DNA from: Candidatus Latescibacterota bacterium
GTDB taxonomy: Bacteria; Latescibacterota; UBA2968; UBA8231
DNA length: 9,461 bases
NCBI GenBank assembly: GCA_022825185.1
Contig: JAJDYK010000358.1
Coordinates: 1 to 9,461, forward strand
Direction: 5' to 3'
The translations under genes and the position numbers were made by a program. The notes beneath the pieces were generated by a model. That model was given only the letters and a program-made list of their open reading frames with translations. It searched no databases and was not told the origin of the DNA. Positions within the stretch are counted from its first letter, which is position 1; the number at the start of each line of letters is the position of its first letter. Below, piece after piece: positions 5,832 to 9,461 of this stretch.

Positions 5832-8058
5832 CGAGCTTCTGAGCAGGGCAATAGAAGAGGCGAAACGCGCGATTCGTCTCCTACTGCTCTATTTTAATAA
5901 AGAGCGTCTAGGCAGGGTGATAGAAGGGGTAAAAGGTGCGATTACGCTCTCACTGCTCAAGAGGCTGCTACTCTACACCGCTTGCTTCCTCGCCTTGTAC
6001 GCCGTTGTCGGCGTGAGTGCCTATCTGATCTTCAACGACAACTTGCCCGACATCGACGGTTGGAGCTTCCGGCCCAAACGGGTCACCAATGTGTATTCGG
6101 CCGATGGCCGCCACTTGCAGGATTTCCTTGAAGAAAACCGCGAAATCCTCACTTATGAGGAAATCCCCACATCCATGCAGGCCGCCCTCCTCGCGGCTGA
6201 AGACCGGCGCTTCTTCTCGCATTGGGGGATTGATATCTATCGCATTCCCGGGGCGCTGTTGGCCAACCTCAAGGACCGACGCCTCGTCGGCCAAGGGGCC
6301 AGCACGCTTACCCAACAGCTCGCCCGCAGTATCTTCGCCGAAGTTGGCACTCAGCGCAGCAGTGCTTCCTTTGCCGATGCGGCGGCCACGTACGCGCGCA
6401 AGGTCCGCGAACAGATCACCGCTGTTTTAATTGAGCGCCTGTACACTAAGTCCGAGATAATGACTATGTACCTCAATACAGTCTATTTCGGCCACGGTGC
6501 CTACGGGATTAAGTCGGCGGCGCGCCTGTATTTTGACCGCGAAGTCGATCAGCTCGCGCTCGAAGAGAATGCCTTGCTCGTTGGGCTGCTGCCGAGGCCT
6601 AATAGTTATAGCCCTCTGCGCCATCCCGAACGGGCCCGCAAGCAACGCAATCTGGTGCTGTACAGCATGGCCGACAACGGTGCGATTACTTCCGCCGAGC
6701 GCGATTCCCTACGCAACGAACCCATCGACGTCCGCAGGGGCAACCACGAGGAGACGTATGGCATAGCCCCGTACTTTGTCGAGCACGTCCGTCAACAAAT
6801 GCAGCGCGAGTTTGGCATGGCAACCTATCGCGAGGGCTTTGTGGTCCACACTACGCTCGACTCGCGCTTGCAGCAGATCGCCGAAAAGCACTTTGATACT
6901 GAAATAAGCAAGGTGCAGAAAAAGGTGGATCAGTACCTAAAAGACGTAGGCGCGTCCCAGAGTGCGCGCGACTCGGCCTTAGTACAAGCTGCCTTTGTGG
7001 CTATGGATCCGGCCACCGGCCACATCTTGGCCATGATTGGGGGCCGCGACTTCAGCCGCAGCAAATTCAATCGCTCCACCCAAGCCAAACGGCAGCCTGG
7101 GTCCGCGTTCAAGCCCTTCGTGTACACGGCTGCCATCGACAACAATCGCTTTGCGGTAGATGTGCTCGACGACAATGCCTTTACGCTGTGGGACCACAGA
7201 CGCGAACAATTTTGGGACCCCGAGAACTACGACAAGAAGTTCAAGGGGCCGATGACGCTGCGCGAAGGGCTGAAACAGTCGCGCAACCTCATCTCCATTA
7301 AGTTGGCCGACGAACTCGGCCCGTCTCTGATTCGGAGCTATGCCCGCAACATGGGCATATCCACGCCCATCCAAGCCATCCCCTCAATCGGCGTCGGCAC
7401 CAGTGAGGTGCTACTCCTCGATTTGGTGGCGGCATACGCGGTCTTCCCCAATAAGGGAATACACGTCGAGCCAATGTCCATCAGCCGCTTGGAACGCAAG
7501 GATGGAGACGTTTTTTTTACGCGGGAAAGCGGTCGCAAGCAGGAGGTTCTGCGACCGGCCGTGGCCGTAGTTATCACGGATATGCTGCGCTCGGCCATCG
7601 ATGAAGTCGGCGGCACCGGACGCCGCATCCGCACGACACACGACTTTCGGACCCAAGCAGCCGGTAAAACCGGCACGACCAACGACTACACGGATGCGTG
7701 GTTCATCGGCTTTACGCCCAATCTCGTAGCTGGGGTTTGGGTCGGGCTAGACGACCCCAGCCTCCGTCTCTGGCCGAGGCAGGCCGGCTCTGTGGCAGCC
7801 CTGCCTTTGTGGGCGGAGTTTATGAGGGAGGTGTATGCGAGCGTGGAGCCTTATCGCAGCTTGAGAAACCGCGGGTTTGAGTACCCAGAAAACCTCGTCG
7901 TGCGCCACGCGGTCTGCAACGACTCCTACAAGATCGCCACCCGCTTTTGTCCCGATCAGCGAGAGGAACTTTTCATCGCTGGCGGAGTCCTGCCGAGCAC
8001 GTGCCCTCTACATGGGCGGCCCCAAGAGCAGGCCCCGAGACGCATCCAGAGGTTTTGA
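5824..8058 (+). CDS. Class A penicillin-binding protein (bifunctional glycosyltransferase/transpeptidase, PBP1A family)
   Basis: Peptidoglycan synthase that polymerises lipid II and crosslinks the strands in the periplasm, anchored in the inner membrane; 744 residues, normal for the family. A cytoplasmic N-terminus (about 1-47) precedes one membrane helix (48-70). The GT51 domain shows the catalytic Glu126 in EDRRFFSH, GASTLTQQLAR (158-168), the YLNTVYFGHGAYGIKSAA block (216-233) and LLPRPNSYSP (255-264). The transpeptidase shows SAFK (Ser427 nucleophile, Lys430), SRN (486-488) and KTGTT (615-619). Every catalytic motif is present, so it should be active. The C-terminal tail has three cysteines (698, 709, 727), a pattern seen in many PBP1A-like proteins. 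The start overlaps the upstream lipoprotein gene by 8 nt and has an SD-like AAGGG. The N-terminus contains a tandem duplication (5833-5959). Symbols mrcA/ponA are used for this family, but orthology is not proven here. Confidence 0.96.
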   Translation: MNSELLSRAIEEAKRAIRLLLLYFNKERLGRVIEGVKGAITLSLLKRLLLYTACFLALYAVVGVSAYLIFNDNLPDIDGWSFRPKRVTNVYSADGRHLQDFLEENREILTYEEIPTSMQAALLAAEDRRFFSHWGIDIYRIPGALLANLKDRRLVGQGASTLTQQLARSIFAEVGTQRSSASFADAAATYARKVREQITAVLIERLYTKSEIMTMYLNTVYFGHGAYGIKSAARLYFDREVDQLALEENALLVGLLPRPNSYSPLRHPERARKQRNLVLYSMADNGAITSAERDSLRNEPIDVRRGNHEETYGIAPYFVEHVRQQMQREFGMATYREGFVVHTTLDSRLQQIAEKHFDTEISKVQKKVDQYLKDVGASQSARDSALVQAAFVAMDPATGHILAMIGGRDFSRSKFNRSTQAKRQPGSAFKPFVYTAAIDNNRFAVDVLDDNAFTLWDHRREQFWDPENYDKKFKGPMTLREGLKQSRNLISIKLADELGPSLIRSYARNMGISTPIQAIPSIGVGTSEVLLLDLVAAYAVFPNKGIHVEPMSISRLERKDGDVFFTRESGRKQEVLRPAVAVVITDMLRSAIDEVGGTGRRIRTTHDFRTQAAGKTGTTNDYTDAWFIGFTPNLVAGVWVGLDDPSLRLWPRQAGSVAALPLWAEFMREVYASVEPYRSLRNRGFEYPENLVVRHAVCNDSYKIATRFCPDQREELFIAGGVLPSTCPLHGRPQEQAPRRIQRF
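5833..5959 (+). repeat. Imperfect tandem duplication, 69-nt period, in the PBP N-terminus
   Basis: A segment beginning GAGCTTCTGAGCAGGG at 5833 recurs as GAGCGTCTAGGCAGGG at 5902. Over the first 58 positions 42 bases match (about 72 percent by hand). The period is 23 codons, so the frame is kept. The protein copies follow the pattern RxIExxKxAIxLxLL (residues 8-22 and 31-45) and look like basic amphipathic helices just before the membrane segment. Confidence 0.75.
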
Positions 8059-8061
8059 AGA

Positions 8062-9461
8062 TTACAAAACGAAGAAGATGTAGAATAGCCCGCCGAGAAT
8101 GCCGGTCGATAGGCCGCGCACGATGGCTTTGTTTTCTGGTTTGAGTACCGTTTGTTCGACCATGTCGCCCCCGCCTAAGACCTCGCTCAACCCCTTAGAC
8201 ACCATGTCCTCGCTATAGGCTTGGACGCGGCGGTCCCAGCGCACGATGCGGTCGGCGGCTGTTTCTATTCTGAGAAAGAGGTCGCCATACGCCTCGCGCC
8301 GTTGTTCGTTGCCCCAGAGAAGTAGCCGCCGGGGTGCTGGCGAGTACACCACGCGCGCCCTGACCAGCCGATAGTAAATCACGTCGGCTGGTGCGTCTTC
8401 CGGCTGGCGCACCAGCACCTGATAGCCTCGCTGCTGCAAGGTCTTGATCAGGGCGTCCTCAACTACCCAATTGGCCTCGTTCTTTTCGTCTTCGGCTTGG
8501 AGGAAAAGCCGCGTACCCGAAGATAGGGGAAGGGCATCCATTTGGTGGTCTAGGGCGCGGACAAAGGCTTGATTGATCAATTGCAAGTCCGTGGGCGTTT
8601 GCTGTGCGCCGCCTGGGGCTTGGGCCGTTCCTGGCCATACCACGCGCACCGTGTTCGCGCCGCGCAGAGGAATAAAGTGATCCCGCCCTACGGGCTTACA
8701 GGCACTCTGCCAAGTAAAAGGCCCTGGGCGCTGGGGTACAGCCTCGAGCGTCACCCGAATCGCTGCGCCCGCGTCCAAGCTATCCAAGCCGCTCACCAGC
8801 AGGCTCGGTGCAGCTTCCTCATCGCTTTGTGCGAGTGCTGCGCCCGGCGGCCCTTCCACCAAGGAGACATCCGAGAACGCCGGCGCAACTTGCAGGCGCA
8901 GGGCCGCGAGGGCGATGGGGTCGGCGCTCTCGTTGCGCCATATACAGGTGATTGGCCCGCGCTTGCCCACCTCCATAAACCCAGCTTCCACCGCCATCAT
9001 AAATCCAGGCTCCAAGGCCATCACGGGCAGCGGGTCCACCTGCAAGTGCTGGGTCGTCAATTCTACGGGGCTCTGACCGGAGACCCGCGCAGTGACCGCC
9101 AATGGTAGGGGGCCGAGGTGGGCCGGAGCCACTTGTACCGTCCAAGAGAGCGTATCGGCCTGCCCAGGGGCCAAGCTACCCTCCCAGCGCTGTGGGGCGT
9201 CGCCCTCCGGCCAGTTCAGTTCCGGCGGCCAGTTCCAGTTCAGTTCTTCTAAGGGTGGTGCCGATGCATCGTCAAAGCGCACAATCGCGCGCAAGTCAAA
9301 GCGTTCGCCCTGATAAACCTGCTGTGGCTCAATGGACCACGAAATGGCGGGCGGCGGGCGCACCGCTAGGTCGAATTCGATCTGGTGGGCCGGAGCACCC
9401 TGTGGGTCGAGCGAGGAGTGAATTGCTGCGGACCAGTCGATTGTTCCCAACTCAGCGGCGA
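8062..9461 (-). CDS. Hypothetical envelope protein: Ig-like domains, alpha/beta domain, hydrophobic C-terminal tail; 5'-truncated by the window edge
   Basis: Not recognised. The frame is open through the right edge; a TTG at 9450 could start it, but the in-frame codons before it suggest the N-terminus, perhaps with a signal peptide, lies outside. Numbered from that TTG, residues about 30-140 (WSIEPQQVYQGERFDLRAIV onward) and about 141-275 are beta-rich and resemble Ig-like adhesin or CARDB/NEW3-type modules. After a Pro/Gly/Gln linker, about 290-430 alternates helices and strands. The part around VVEDALIKTLQQRGYQVLV recalls the small periplasmic alpha/beta folds of CsgG, FlgO or TolB N-domains, by look only. 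Residues about 446-462 (GLSTGILGGLFYIFFVL) are hydrophobic and end the protein, so a C-terminal membrane anchor is likely. It converges on the PBP gene with 3 nt between stop codons, on the opposite strand, so it is not in that operon. Confidence 0.75.
   Translation of the reverse strand, partial: AAELGTIDWSAAIHSSLDPQGAPAHQIEFDLAVRPPPAISWSIEPQQVYQGERFDLRAIVRFDDASAPPLEELNWNWPPELNWPEGDAPQRWEGSLAPGQADTLSWTVQVAPAHLGPLPLAVTARVSGQSPVELTTQHLQVDPLPVMALEPGFMMAVEAGFMEVGKRGPITCIWRNESADPIALAALRLQVAPAFSDVSLVEGPPGAALAQSDEEAAPSLLVSGLDSLDAGAAIRVTLEAVPQRPGPFTWQSACKPVGRDHFIPLRGANTVRVVWPGTAQAPGGAQQTPTDLQLINQAFVRALDHQMDALPLSSGTRLFLQAEDEKNEANWVVEDALIKTLQQRGYQVLVRQPEDAPADVIYYRLVRARVVYSPAPRRLLLWGNEQRREAYGDLFLRIETAADRIVRWDRRVQAYSEDMVSKGLSEVLGGGDMVEQTVLKPENKAIVRGLSTGILGGLFYIFFVL
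8974..9021 (-). repeat. Tandem 24-nt duplication encoding MALEPGFM / MAVEAGFM
   Basis: Within the minus-strand hypothetical protein, two adjacent 8-codon units encode MALEPGFM and MAVEAGFM (residues 144-159 from the TTG at 9450). At the DNA level 19 of 24 bases match. It sits at the junction of the two beta-rich domains. Confidence 0.6.

Overview
The window reads as chromosomal DNA from a GC-rich, Gram-negative-type bacterium. Evidence for this is a probable lipoprotein, an RND/MMPL exporter and a bifunctional class A penicillin-binding protein. The large TPR / FG-GAP / ASPIC-UnbV protein is a style common in environmental, often uncultured phyla (Acidobacteriota, Latescibacterota, Poribacteria-like). 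That placement is an inference; no marker here fixes the phylum.

Layout. Positions 3-2240 (+) hold the 3' part of an MMPL/RND-superfamily exporter whose N-terminus lies outside the window. Directly after it, about 2252-2424 (+) carries what looks like a decayed C-terminal remnant of a sarcosine-oxidase-like FAD oxidoreductase. A complete tRNA-Gly(GCC) with encoded CCA sits on the minus strand at 2520-2595. Its probable sigma70-type promoter (2634-2662) overlaps the start of the divergent gene. At 2643-5831 (+) lies a probable lipoprotein of about 1062 residues: five TPRs, a seven-repeat FG-GAP propeller, an ASPIC/UnbV domain and about 420 residues I cannot assign. It overlaps by 8 nt a class A PBP (5824-8058, +). 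Tail to tail with that, only 3 nt away, is a minus-strand gene (8062-9461, N-terminus outside the window) for an unrecognised protein: Ig-like beta-rich domains, an alpha/beta domain and a hydrophobic C-terminal tail.

How they may work together. All four protein genes look like envelope proteins. The most suggestive link is the overlap between the TPR lipoprotein and the bifunctional peptidoglycan synthase. It recalls the logic, not the sequence, of the E. coli LpoA-PBP1A pair, where a TPR-containing lipoprotein activates its synthase. This is a hypothesis. Other points of interest are the oxidoreductase remnant next to a tRNA 3' end, and a tandem duplication that lengthens the cytoplasmic N-terminus of the PBP. 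I found no CRISPR array, insertion sequence, phage gene or recognisable defence system.
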